The notes beneath the pieces were generated by a model, which did no database searches, was not told the DNA's origin, and saw nothing but the letters and a program-made list of their open reading frames with translations. Below, one piece after another: positions 8,654 through 17,167 of a DNA stretch of 64,000 nucleotides; position 1 is the stretch's first letter; the number at the start of each line of letters is the position of its first letter. The translations under genes and the position numbers were made by a program. Source of the DNA: Cesiribacteraceae bacterium YIM B00369 (GTDB taxonomy: Bacteria > Bacteroidota > Bacteroidia > Cytophagales > Cyclobacteriaceae); assembly GCA_017948555.1 (NCBI GenBank), contig JAFMYY010000003.1:124001-188000 (forward strand). The letters run 5' to 3'.

Positions 8654-11011
8654 TTGAAGGACGATCATAACTTATATAACCACCCGAATGAAACGGGACA
8701 GGAATCAGGACCGGGGCAGGATTTTGATTTTGCCAAGCTCCTCAGCGTGCTCCGGAAGAGCCTTCCTTACCTGGTGGGTATTTTCCTGTTCTGCGCTGTA
8801 TTGTCCTACCTGTTCGTCCGCTACACCAAGCCCCTGTTCGAGTCAGCATCGGAATTACAGCTCGACATAAAAAGTGAGGCTTCTCTTCTGGGGTTTCGTG
8901 AAATGGAAAGTGAGGCATCGGGGCGCAATGTTTCCGGAATGTCGGAGGAAATTGAACTTATTAAATCAAAACTGTTCCTCACGAAAGTAATAAAGGCACT
9001 GGACCTGGATGTAAGCTATTATACACAGGGGAAAATCCTGGATGATGAAAAATACAGAAATGCCCCTTTTAAAGTTCATTACACCATAAAAGACGAAGGC
9101 TTTTTTAACAAAAAGATATTTATTGACCTGCTCAACAGCCAGCACTACAACCTCCGCTACGAAGCGGGTGGCAGGGAGTATATGGAGCAGCACCGGTTCG
9201 GGGATAAAGTAAATACTCCTTCCATGGAGTTAACCCTTACTCCTACAGAGCATTTTAACGAAGGCTCCATCCGGGACAATAACTATTATTTTGTTATTAA
9301 CAGCGATAATGCCCTTATTCAGTATTTCAGGGAAAACCTTAAGGTACAGGTACTCAACCTTAATGCTAAAACAATTAAGGTTTCCTTTACAGACCATAAT
9401 GCCTACAAAGCCCGCACTCTTGTGGATGTGCTGAGCAACCTGTATTTAAAGTATACTGAGGAAGAGAAGAACAAGGCTAATGTAAAGAAGATTGAGTTCC
9501 TCAATACACAGCTGGACGAAACCGAGGACAAACTCGAGAATTTCGAATCTTATTTCGAGAACTTTACCATTGATAATAAAACCACCAACCTCAGCAGCGA
9601 CATTAATAAAACCATCGGGTTTATGTTTGAGGTGGATAGCCAGAGAGTGGAAATCCGGAAAAAACTGGCCACCCTCAATAATATTGAAAAGCAGGCCGAA
9701 AATGATCAGCTGTACCTGACCAGCAAAAATACAGGCTCCGCAGACAACCAGCTCCCCCTTTTTATCACTGAAACTTTAACAAAGTTAAACACCCTCAACG
9801 CTGAGCGGGCAATGATACTGGAATCCTACAATGAAAACACCAAAGCCTATCAGCGGAAAGAAAAGGAAGTGGAGTTGCTGAAGATGGAGCTATCGGAAGC
9901 TGTTGCTTCTTACCGCTCAGAATTACAGCAGCAGTTAAAGCGACTCGAAAGCCGCCGTCAGGAACTGCAGGCCAGCTTTGTGCAGCTCCCCTCCAAGGGT
10001 ACAGAATTCAACCGTATCCAGCGGAATTATGAGCAGCTGCTCGGCTTTTTACTAAGCCTTCAGGAGCGGAAAATCGAATTTGAAATAGCGAACGCCGGCA
10101 CAACCACGGATTTTAAAATACTTTCATCGGCAAGCCTTCCGGCTTCCCCTATATCGCCAAACAACCTGCTTATACAGGGCATTGGTGTAGTGGCAGGCAT
10201 TTTCCTGTGCCTGATGTTTGTGGGCGTACGTTATTTCCTCGATAACAAAATCAATAATGTAAGCGAAATTGAAAGGTTAAGCCCGGCGCCCCTTTTAGGC
10301 ACGCTCCCGGTGGTACGGAATAAAAATACACATGCCAGGCTGCTGGTTTCTGACAATCCACGATCTGCATTCAGCGAAGCTATGCGCTCAATCCGTACAA
10401 ATATGGAGTTTCTGGCCGCAAGGCAGCAGAACAGGATTATTTCTGTTACTTCCACCATAAGCGGAGAAGGAAAAACCTTTGTTACTATTAACCTTGCCGC
10501 CATTATTGCATCCTCCCGCAAAAAGGTAATTGTACTGGACCTGGATATGCGCAAGCCTAAAGTGCACCTTGCTTTCGATGGTACCAATTCCGATAAAGGA
10601 CTGAGCACCCTGCTGATAGGTAAGCACCAGTTCAGCGATTGTGTAAGGGAAACAACTGTACCGGATTTACATTACCTTCCTGCAGGCCCCACTCCACCCA
10701 ACCCGGCAGAGCTGGTAATGAACAAAGGCTTCGATGATTTACTGGAATATTTGAAAAGCCAGTACGATATTATTATAATGGACACCCCACCGGTTGGCCT
10801 GGTTACCGATGGCATTCTTATTATGAAGAAAGCCGACCTTCCCCTTTATGTGTTTAAGGCTGAATACTCTAAAAAGGAATTCTTTAAAACCCTTAACCGC
10901 CTTAACAGCATAAATGAATTCAGAAATATGGCTGTAATATTAAACGGAGTTCAGCAGGGCGGAGGCTATGGCTATGGCTACGGTTATGGCAGCGGGTATT
11001 ACCAGGAGTAA
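8654..11011 (+). CDS. Wzc-like polysaccharide copolymerase / BY-kinase
   Basis: 785 residues beginning with TTG at 8654, 3 bp after the Wza-like stop; the next ATG (near 8903) would remove the first membrane helix. Order: Wzz chain-length domain with TM1 (about 39-56), a long coiled-coil periplasmic part, GNVR-type end and TM2 (about 506-526), then a cytoplasmic BY-kinase with Walker A SGEGKT (about 600-606), Walker A' VLDLDMRKP (about 626) and Walker B IIIMDTPP (about 706). The C-terminal tail has seven Tyr within the last 15 residues, alternating with Gly. BY-kinases cycle autophosphorylation of such a cluster to control polymer length and export. The matching phosphatase is the next gene. 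Confidence 0.95.
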   Translation: MKDDHNLYNHPNETGQESGPGQDFDFAKLLSVLRKSLPYLVGIFLFCAVLSYLFVRYTKPLFESASELQLDIKSEASLLGFREMESEASGRNVSGMSEEIELIKSKLFLTKVIKALDLDVSYYTQGKILDDEKYRNAPFKVHYTIKDEGFFNKKIFIDLLNSQHYNLRYEAGGREYMEQHRFGDKVNTPSMELTLTPTEHFNEGSIRDNNYYFVINSDNALIQYFRENLKVQVLNLNAKTIKVSFTDHNAYKARTLVDVLSNLYLKYTEEEKNKANVKKIEFLNTQLDETEDKLENFESYFENFTIDNKTTNLSSDINKTIGFMFEVDSQRVEIRKKLATLNNIEKQAENDQLYLTSKNTGSADNQLPLFITETLTKLNTLNAERAMILESYNENTKAYQRKEKEVELLKMELSEAVASYRSELQQQLKRLESRRQELQASFVQLPSKGTEFNRIQRNYEQLLGFLLSLQERKIEFEIANAGTTTDFKILSSASLPASPISPNNLLIQGIGVVAGIFLCLMFVGVRYFLDNKINNVSEIERLSPAPLLGTLPVVRNKNTHARLLVSDNPRSAFSEAMRSIRTNMEFLAARQQNRIISVTSTISGEGKTFVTINLAAIIASSRKKVIVLDLDMRKPKVHLAFDGTNSDKGLSTLLIGKHQFSDCVRETTVPDLHYLPAGPTPPNPAELVMNKGFDDLLEYLKSQYDIIIMDTPPVGLVTDGILIMKKADLPLYVFKAEYSKKEFFKTLNRLNSINEFRNMAVILNGVQQGGGYGYGYGYGSGYYQE

Positions 11012-11015
11012 AAAT

Positions 11016-11055
11016 GATAGAATGATAGAATGATAGAATGATAGAATGATAGAAT
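11016..11055 (+). repeat. Five tandem copies of GATAGAAT
   Basis: Five exact 8-bp units start 5 bp after the Wzc-like stop. The tract is purine-rich on the coding strand and carries stop codons. It resembles other AGA-rich repeat tracts found at gene ends in this window. Confidence 0.95.
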
Positions 11056-11115
11056 TAAAAATATTTTTTTTGGAATCCAGACAACAAAAAAGGATTTTTC
11101 CACTCTTTCCATAAG

Positions 11116-11123
11116 TATATTTG
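11116..11123 (+). promoter_or_regulatory. -7 promoter element before the CpsB-type phosphatase gene
   Basis: TATATTTG matches TAnnTTTG exactly, about 45 bp before the proposed TTG start at 11168. The -33 region is only T-rich (AGGATTTTTC), so this is a one-element call. It would let the phosphatase be made separately from the kinase. Confidence 0.5.
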
Positions 11124-11167
11124 TCTCAATACTTAATACTCATTACTCAATACTAATCAAAAGTGCC

Positions 11168-11911
11168 TTGTTTGATTTTTTAAAACCCAAAAAAAGTAAA
11201 AGAAAACAGGTATTACCGCTGTTTGTTGACATACACTCCCACCTGCTGCCCGGAATTGACGATGGCGCTCAGACAATAACTGAGTCATTGGACCTGCTCT
11301 ATCATTTTGAGGCCCTTGGGTATAAAAAAGTAATTACCACACCACATATTGTACAGGATTTTTACCCTAACACCCCCTCTGTTATCCTGCAAAAGCTTAA
11401 AGAGGTACAGGAGGCTGCAACGGAAAATAACCTGAAAATCCGCATAGAGGCTGCGGCTGAATATTACCTTGACGAATATTTTTACGCCCTCCTGGACCAG
11501 CCTGACCAGCTCCTTACCTTTGGCAAAAATTATATTTTATTCGAAACCGGCTTTATAAACCAGCCGGCCATCCTGTTTGAAGCCATATTTAAAATGAAAG
11601 CTCAGGGGCTGCAGCCCATTCTTGCCCACCCGGAACGTTACGCTTACCTGCAGGGCAATTACAGCCTTGCTCCGGAAATAGCAGAGCGGGGCGCCCTGTT
11701 CCAGATAAACATGAATTCGCTTACCGGTTACTACTCCCCTGCCGCAAAAAAAACAGCAGAAAAGCTTATTGATGAGGGCCTTGTAAGCTTTGCCGGAACC
11801 GACATGCATAATATGCGGCACATGGAAAACCTCCGCGATGCCATCAATACGAAATATTTTGATAAATTGCTGGACCAGGGAATACTCAACAATACGCTAT
11901 ACGATTCATGA
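11168..11911 (+). CDS. PHP-type protein tyrosine phosphatase (CpsB/YwqE family)
   Basis: 247 residues. PHP-fold metal motifs are visible: DIHSHLLPGIDDG (His-x-His), TTPH, HPERY and GTDMHN. In Firmicutes, CpsB/YwqE removes phosphate from the Tyr tail of capsule BY-kinases; the position directly after the Wzc-like kinase supports the same role here. The start is TTG at 11168: no upstream ATG exists in frame, and the next Met lies deep inside the domain. The last 4 bp overlap the start of the SDR gene (ATGA), indicating translational coupling. Confidence 0.92.
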   Translation: MFDFLKPKKSKRKQVLPLFVDIHSHLLPGIDDGAQTITESLDLLYHFEALGYKKVITTPHIVQDFYPNTPSVILQKLKEVQEAATENNLKIRIEAAAEYYLDEYFYALLDQPDQLLTFGKNYILFETGFINQPAILFEAIFKMKAQGLQPILAHPERYAYLQGNYSLAPEIAERGALFQINMNSLTGYYSPAAKKTAEKLIDEGLVSFAGTDMHNMRHMENLRDAINTKYFDKLLDQGILNNTLYDS

Positions 11912-12888
11912 TATTTATAACGGGAGCCACAGGCTTGGTAGGAAGCTTTATTTGCAGAAGATTATTAGAAGAAGGCTATAAGGTAAGGGCGACAAAACGC
12001 AAGGAAAGCGATATGTCCATGCTGACCGGTGTAGCGGAGCAGATTGAGTGGGTTGAATGTGATCTCCTGGATATTTTAACACTTAATGAAGCCCTGAAGG
12101 GGTGCACTCAGATTGTCCACAGTGCGGGACTGGTTTCTTATCATAAAAAAGATGCTGAGCTACTCCGGAAAGTAAATGTGGAAGGCACTGCTAATCTGGT
12201 AAATGCAGCCATAAGCCGGAAAGTGGGTAGCATAGTACACATAAGCTCAGTGGCCGCAATAGGAAGGTCGGCAAAGCTTAAAGAAATAGACGAAACCTTT
12301 AAGTGGAGCGATGCAGATGAACATACCGCCTATGGCAACAGCAAGCACCAGGCGGAGCTGGAGGTTTTCCGGGGAGGTATCGAAGGCCTTGATGTGGTTA
12401 TTTTAAACCCCGCACTGGTACTGGGCCCCGGCCCGCTCGACAGGAGCAGTTCTCAGGTTTTTAAGTATGTAAAGGACGAAAAACCTTTTTACACTGAAGG
12501 CACCATGAACTATGTGGATGCCCGCGACCTTGCCTCCATTGCCCTTGCTGCGGTACAGGGAAAGTTAAAAACAGGCGAACGTTACATCATTTCAGCAGGT
12601 TGCCTGAGCTATAAAGCCTTCTTTAAGAAGGTAGCTGCCTGCATGAACAAAAAAGCACCCACTATAGAGGTGAATTCTTACTTACTTAAAACAGCGTATT
12701 ACCTGGAAACTTTGCGGTCCCGTATCCGGGGGAAGCAGCCCCTTATTACACAGGAAACGCTTAAATTATCTCAGCAGCACCTAAAGTTTAAGAATTCTAA
12801 GGTTATTCAAGCCCTTGACTACCAATTCATTCCGGCAGACGAAACTATCCGGTGGGCATGTAAAAAAAACCAGAGTGAAATAATTTAA
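11908..12888 (+). CDS. NAD(P)-dependent epimerase/dehydratase, extended SDR
   Basis: 326 residues. Rossmann motif TGATGLVGSFICRRLL at residues 4-19 and catalytic Y-x-x-x-K in YGNSKHQAE, with a Ser in the HISSVAAIG strand. The overall pattern is that of the dihydroflavonol-4-reductase-like or 3-beta-HSD-like extended SDRs, acting on a ketone, hydroxyl or nucleotide sugar; the substrate cannot be read. Its 4-bp overlap with the phosphatase gene links it to the polysaccharide block. It could equally belong with the ComA-type gene further on. Confidence 0.85.
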   Translation: MIFITGATGLVGSFICRRLLEEGYKVRATKRKESDMSMLTGVAEQIEWVECDLLDILTLNEALKGCTQIVHSAGLVSYHKKDAELLRKVNVEGTANLVNAAISRKVGSIVHISSVAAIGRSAKLKEIDETFKWSDADEHTAYGNSKHQAELEVFRGGIEGLDVVILNPALVLGPGPLDRSSSQVFKYVKDEKPFYTEGTMNYVDARDLASIALAAVQGKLKTGERYIISAGCLSYKAFFKKVAACMNKKAPTIEVNSYLLKTAYYLETLRSRIRGKQPLITQETLKLSQQHLKFKNSKVIQALDYQFIPADETIRWACKKNQSEII

Positions 12889-12979
12889 TAAGCCCTAATT
12901 TATTACGCCCACTATCATTTCTGGCATTGATTGTGCTATCTTAGGATATTAATTATTAGGTAATTAGGTTGAAATCGGA

Positions 12980-14377
12980 ATGGCAGAGAACTATAAAAAA
13001 AGACAAGAAGAGAAAGAGCTGATCAGAAGATTTGAAGAAGATCTGGACACCACCGGAAATTCTTTCTTTGAACTGGAGGCATACGAAACCATTATCAGCT
13101 TCTACATCAACAATTCAAAATGGCCTAAGGCAATTAAAGCCTGCACTAAAGCCAGTGAGCAACATCCTTTTTCTACGGAAATCCTCTCATTTAAGATTCA
13201 GGTTTTAACACATCTTGAAAAATATACTGAGGCAATGGAAATTCTGGAGGAAGCGGAAGCCCTGCAGCCAAATGATGCCGAAGTGATTTCCCTGAAGGCT
13301 AATATCCTTTCCCTTTGCGGAAAACACGAAGATGCTATTGAACTATATAATAAGGCCCTTATCTTTTCGGCAGATAAAGATGAGGTTTACTACAGCATAG
13401 GGCTTATTCACCAGACGGCTGGTAAATATGAAGAAGCTATTGCCCAGTACAAGGCCGCAATAGAGCTGAACATAAACCACGAAAATGCCCTCTATGAACT
13501 GGCATACTGCCTTGATATTACAGGGCAGCTGGAAAGCAGCCTCTCTTATTACCAGCGCTTTATTGACAGAGATCCTTTCTCCTTCTACGCATGGTACAAT
13601 ATTGGCATCATATACAATAAGCTTAGCCAGTTTAACGAAGCAGTAAATGCTTATGAATATGCCACTGTTATAAATGAACGCTTTGCCTCTGCTTATTTCA
13701 ATATGGGCAATTCGCTTATGAACCTGGGCAGGTACGCAGATGCTCTTGAGGCATATAAAAACACCCATAAAAATGAAGGACCAAGTGCCGAAACTTATTG
13801 CTGCATAGGATCAGCCCACGAAAAGCTGGGGCAGTATGATATGGCTGTAAAATACTACCAGAAGGCTACCCGAATAGACAGCTTTTACGACGAAGCATGG
13901 TTTGGTATAGGATCATGCATGATGCTGCAGGATAAAGCCTATGAGTCCATACATTTTATTACCCGCGCCCTTAAGTTCGACAATAATAACCCGCTCTACT
14001 GGCAAACACTGGCAGAGGCAGAGTATAAAATCGGCAACATAATGTCGAGCTTTGATGCCTACCAGGAAGCAAGTCAGCACGACCCCGCTAACCCGGCTAT
14101 CTGGCTCGACTGGTCATTAATTTATTATGAGCAGGGCGAGCACGAAAAGGCCCTCACGATCCTGAAAGCAGGTTTGGACGAGATTCCTGCGCATGCTGAA
14201 ATGAATTACAGAGCAGCAGTTTATTTAATTTCTGCAGCTAAATACAAAGAAGCCTTTAATTTTCTGGAAAATGCTTTAATTTTGGACTTTGATAAACATA
14301 CTTTGTTATTTGACTTCTTCCCTAAGATGGAAACCCAAAAAGCATTGTATAAAATCATAGACCAATTTAGAAAATAA
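12980..14377 (+). CDS. Tetratricopeptide repeat protein
   Basis: 465 residues composed almost wholly of about 11-12 TPR-like 34-residue helical pairs (for example AIELYNKALIFSADKDEVYYSIGLIHQ and AVKYYQKATRIDSFYDEAWFGIG). There is no signal peptide and no membrane segment, so it is a cytoplasmic scaffold or adaptor by inference. Such free TPR proteins are common in Bacteroidota next to sulfolactate-synthase-like genes and cell-envelope genes, but the partner is unknown. It is followed after 10 bp by the ComA-type gene and is probably co-transcribed with it. Confidence 0.88.
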   Translation: MAENYKKRQEEKELIRRFEEDLDTTGNSFFELEAYETIISFYINNSKWPKAIKACTKASEQHPFSTEILSFKIQVLTHLEKYTEAMEILEEAEALQPNDAEVISLKANILSLCGKHEDAIELYNKALIFSADKDEVYYSIGLIHQTAGKYEEAIAQYKAAIELNINHENALYELAYCLDITGQLESSLSYYQRFIDRDPFSFYAWYNIGIIYNKLSQFNEAVNAYEYATVINERFASAYFNMGNSLMNLGRYADALEAYKNTHKNEGPSAETYCCIGSAHEKLGQYDMAVKYYQKATRIDSFYDEAWFGIGSCMMLQDKAYESIHFITRALKFDNNNPLYWQTLAEAEYKIGNIMSSFDAYQEASQHDPANPAIWLDWSLIYYEQGEHEKALTILKAGLDEIPAHAEMNYRAAVYLISAAKYKEAFNFLENALILDFDKHTLLFDFFPKMETQKALYKIIDQFRK

Positions 14378-14387
14378 AAGCATTTAC

Positions 14388-15155
14388 ATGAATTACGACC
14401 TGGGGCAAATTCCTGAAAGGACCCAAAAACCAAGGGATTATGGTTTTACCATGGCCATGGATAAAGGACTAAGTGTTCGGGAAACAGAGGATTTCCTGAG
14501 TATGTGTAGCGGCTATGTGGATATAGTAAAACTTGGATGGGGCACCTCCTATGTTACTCCTAATCTGGAGGGTAAACTTAGGTTGTACAAAGAAGCGAAT
14601 ATTCCTGTTTACTTTGGCGGCACCTTATTCGAGGCTTTTATAGTACGCAAGCAGTTCGATGAGTACAGGCGCGTACTGGACAAATTCGACATGAGTTTTG
14701 CCGAAGTCTCGGATGGCTCCATTGATTTACCCCATGAGGAAAAGCTGGAATATATCCGCAAGCTTTCAGGACAGGTCACTGTTCTTTCTGAAGTCGGCTC
14801 AAAGGATGTGGACATCATCATACCCCCCTATAAATGGATTAACCTTATGCAGGCCGAGCTCGATGCCGGTGCCTGGAAAGTAATTGGTGAAGCACGTGAA
14901 GGAGGTAATGTAGGTTTGTTCCGCAGCAGCGGCGAAGTCCGCTCAGGGCTGGTGGAAGAAATTCTTACTAAAATTCCTTTTGAAAAAATTATCTGGGAAG
15001 CCCCCCAGAAATCGCAGCAGGTTTGGTTTATTAAACTCCTGGGTGCCAATGTAAACCTGGGAAATATAGCACCAAATGAGATAATTCCACTTGAAACAAT
15101 CCGCCTTGGGTTGCGTGGCGATACATTTTCAGAATTCCTGGACAAAACAAAATAG
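14388..15155 (+). CDS. comA: Phosphosulfolactate synthase (ComA family)
   Basis: 255 residues, a TIM-barrel of the usual ComA length. Family stretches are visible: TMAMDKGLS near the N-terminus, GYVDIVKLGWGTSY, VYFGGTLFEAF, SDGSIDLP, LSEVGSKD and EAREGGNVGLF. ComA adds sulfite to phosphoenolpyruvate to make phosphosulfolactate, the first step to sulfopyruvate and coenzyme M in methanogens; plant and bacterial homologues exist (HSA32-like), so the reaction is not certain. Cytophagales make capnine-type sulfonolipids from cysteate, and a sulfolactate route could feed that pool. This link is inference. The gene forms a pair with the TPR gene and ends at a strong terminator. Confidence 0.85.
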   Translation: MNYDLGQIPERTQKPRDYGFTMAMDKGLSVRETEDFLSMCSGYVDIVKLGWGTSYVTPNLEGKLRLYKEANIPVYFGGTLFEAFIVRKQFDEYRRVLDKFDMSFAEVSDGSIDLPHEEKLEYIRKLSGQVTVLSEVGSKDVDIIIPPYKWINLMQAELDAGAWKVIGEAREGGNVGLFRSSGEVRSGLVEEILTKIPFEKIIWEAPQKSQQVWFIKLLGANVNLGNIAPNEIIPLETIRLGLRGDTFSEFLDKTK

Positions 15156-15174
15156 GTGATAAAATAATTATACT

Positions 15175-15207
15175 ACAGGCTCTCTATAAACGGGAGCCTG
15201 TTTTTTT
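15175..15207 (+). terminator. Strong intrinsic terminator after the ComA-type gene
   Basis: A 10-bp stem (ACAGGCTCTC against GGGAGCCTGT, one T-G wobble), a 7-nt loop and a run of seven T. It ends the transcript from the polysaccharide/TPR/ComA block. Confidence 0.9.
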
Positions 15208-15250
15208 GCGCATCCTCATGTGCATTTTTTTTCCATTAGCTAATTAATAG

Positions 15251-15258
15251 TAAGTTTG
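15251..15258 (+). promoter_or_regulatory. -7 promoter element for popT
   Basis: TAAGTTTG matches TAnnTTTG, 52 bp before the ATG at 15310 and just after the terminator. Upstream is a T-rich tract (15225-15232) in place of a clear TTTG. Confidence 0.5.
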
Positions 15259-15309
15259 TAACAGTGGCCGGCAGCCCTGCCACATTTACTGCATATTGAT
15301 TTTTTATAA

Positions 15310-16251
15310 ATGAGAAGTTTTAAAGACTACCTTCTGCTATACTTTAAAGGTGTTGGCATGGGGGGCGCAGATGTTGTGCCCGGCGTTTCAGGTGGTACTG
15401 TTGCCTTCATTACAGGCATTTACCAGGAGTTACTGGACTCCATAAAATCCTTCAACGGCGATGCCTTTAACATCCTTAAAAAAGGGCGCCTCAAAGATTT
15501 CTGGCAGCATATTAACGGTACCTTTCTGCTTGTTTTACTGGCGGGAATTTTTACCAGCCTCCTGTCCCTTGCCAAACTGATTACATGGCTCCTTGCCTCC
15601 TACCCTATACAGGTATGGTCCTTTTTCTTTGGTCTTATTATTATTTCGGCCATTCTGGTAATGAAGGAAATAAGCTCATGGAACTGGCGGGTAATTCTTT
15701 TCGGCATCATCGGGATTGCAATTGCATATTATGTAACCATTGCATCACCGGCCGAAACTCCTACAGACCTGTGGTTTATATTTATTGCCGGTGCATTTGC
15801 CATTTGTGCCATGATCTTACCGGGCATTTCAGGCTCTTTCATCCTCCTTCTTTTTGGCAAATATGAATATATTCTTAATGCTATACAGGAGATTAACCTC
15901 TCAGTAATAGTTGTTTTTGCGCTTGGCTGTATTACAGGGCTTTTAAGCTTTGTCCGCCTGATTTCCTGGCTCCTTGACCGCTATTATAATGCTGCAGTAG
16001 CTTTACTTGCCGGTTTTATGATTGGCTCCCTCAACAAAATATGGCCATGGAAAGAAGTGCTCGAATACCGCATTGACAGGCACGGGGTGCAAAAAGCCGT
16101 GCTGGAAGAAAGCGTGTCGCCGGCAACCTTTATGGAAGTTACAGGACAGGACCCGCAGGTATTATCTGCCATTCTTTTTATGGCATTAGGTATTTTATTA
16201 GTAGTTGGTATTGAAAAAGCGGCATCTTACAATGTAGGGCCTCAAAAATAA
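15310..16251 (+). CDS. popT: DUF368 membrane protein, polyprenyl-phosphate translocase (PopT family)
   Basis: 313 residues with about eight to nine membrane segments. The duplicated family signature is present near the N-terminus (GGADVVPGVSGGTVAFITGIY) and mid-protein (CAMILPGISGSFILLLFGKY). DUF368 proteins were shown to be undecaprenyl-phosphate translocases that return the lipid carrier to the cytoplasmic face of the membrane; assignment here is by family. The carrier is needed for peptidoglycan and for the polysaccharide cluster upstream. The gene is followed 8 bp later by aroE, suggesting one transcript. Confidence 0.9.
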   Translation: MRSFKDYLLLYFKGVGMGGADVVPGVSGGTVAFITGIYQELLDSIKSFNGDAFNILKKGRLKDFWQHINGTFLLVLLAGIFTSLLSLAKLITWLLASYPIQVWSFFFGLIIISAILVMKEISSWNWRVILFGIIGIAIAYYVTIASPAETPTDLWFIFIAGAFAICAMILPGISGSFILLLFGKYEYILNAIQEINLSVIVVFALGCITGLLSFVRLISWLLDRYYNAAVALLAGFMIGSLNKIWPWKEVLEYRIDRHGVQKAVLEESVSPATFMEVTGQDPQVLSAILFMALGILLVVGIEKAASYNVGPQK

Positions 16252-16259
16252 TATATATT

Positions 16260-17006
16260 ATGCGCGTTTTCGGCTTAATTGGCTATCCTCTCAGCCATTC
16301 ATTTTCTAAAAAATATTTCAGCAGTAAGTTTGAGCGGGAAGGAATCAAAGATGCCCGTTACGAACTGTTTGAACTGCCCGACATCAGCGGCTTTCCTGAA
16401 CTGCTCCGCCAGCAGCCCGATATACAGGGGCTAAATGTTACCATTCCCTATAAACAGGAGGTAATGCCTTATCTGGATTTCCTCGATGAAAGCGCCGAAA
16501 GAGTGGGGGCTGTAAATGTAATTCAAAAAGCAGGCAGTAAACTGATCGGCTATAATTCAGATTATTTTGGCTTTAAAAAGTCTCTTGAGACCTGGCTGCC
16601 TCAGGACCCCAGCACCCTTAGCGCCCTCGTCCTGGGTACCGGAGGCGCCTCTAAGGCAGTAACCACTGCGCTGCAGGATTTGCAAATACCTTTCCACCTT
16701 GTTTCCCGCACTGCAGGGGCCAATTGCCTGAGTTATGCACAACTACAGGAACAGCCACATATTTTTCAGCGCCCCCGCCTGATCATTAACACCACGCCAC
16801 TGGGCATGTCGCCCAAAACCGATGCCGCCCCCGCCATTGTGTATGACCTGCTTAGCCCGGAGCACTACCTCTACGACCTGGTGTACAACCCTGCGGAAAC
16901 CCTTTTTATGCGCTTAGGCAAAGAAAAAGGTGCAAAAGTAAAGAACGGACTGGAAATGCTGGAACTACAGGCAGAAAAAGGCTGGGAGATATGGAATGAG
17001 GGATGA
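16260..17006 (+). CDS. aroE: Shikimate dehydrogenase
   Basis: 248 residues, on the short side for AroE but typical of Bacteroidota. Shikimate-binding motifs GYPLSHSFSKKYF, NVTIPYKQ (catalytic Lys) and NSDYFGF are visible, with a Gly-rich NADP loop LGTGGASKAV. It reduces 3-dehydroshikimate to shikimate with NADPH in aromatic amino acid synthesis. It lies 8 bp after popT. The reading frame ends cleanly, and uvrB starts 161 bp later. Confidence 0.95.
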   Translation: MRVFGLIGYPLSHSFSKKYFSSKFEREGIKDARYELFELPDISGFPELLRQQPDIQGLNVTIPYKQEVMPYLDFLDESAERVGAVNVIQKAGSKLIGYNSDYFGFKKSLETWLPQDPSTLSALVLGTGGASKAVTTALQDLQIPFHLVSRTAGANCLSYAQLQEQPHIFQRPRLIINTTPLGMSPKTDAAPAIVYDLLSPEHYLYDLVYNPAETLFMRLGKEKGAKVKNGLEMLELQAEKGWEIWNEG

Positions 17007-17167
17007 TCCGGAAATGTGGAAATTTGAAGAATGAAGGCGGATCAGAGAATGTTTTCAGCTGTTTTTTTGTTGTGAAAGAAGGCTTACCCAAAGCATTAGT
17101 TTCATTTATTTGTTACCTGATTTGGGATATTCAAGTCAGCACATTTTTCAAATTCTCAGATTAACCT

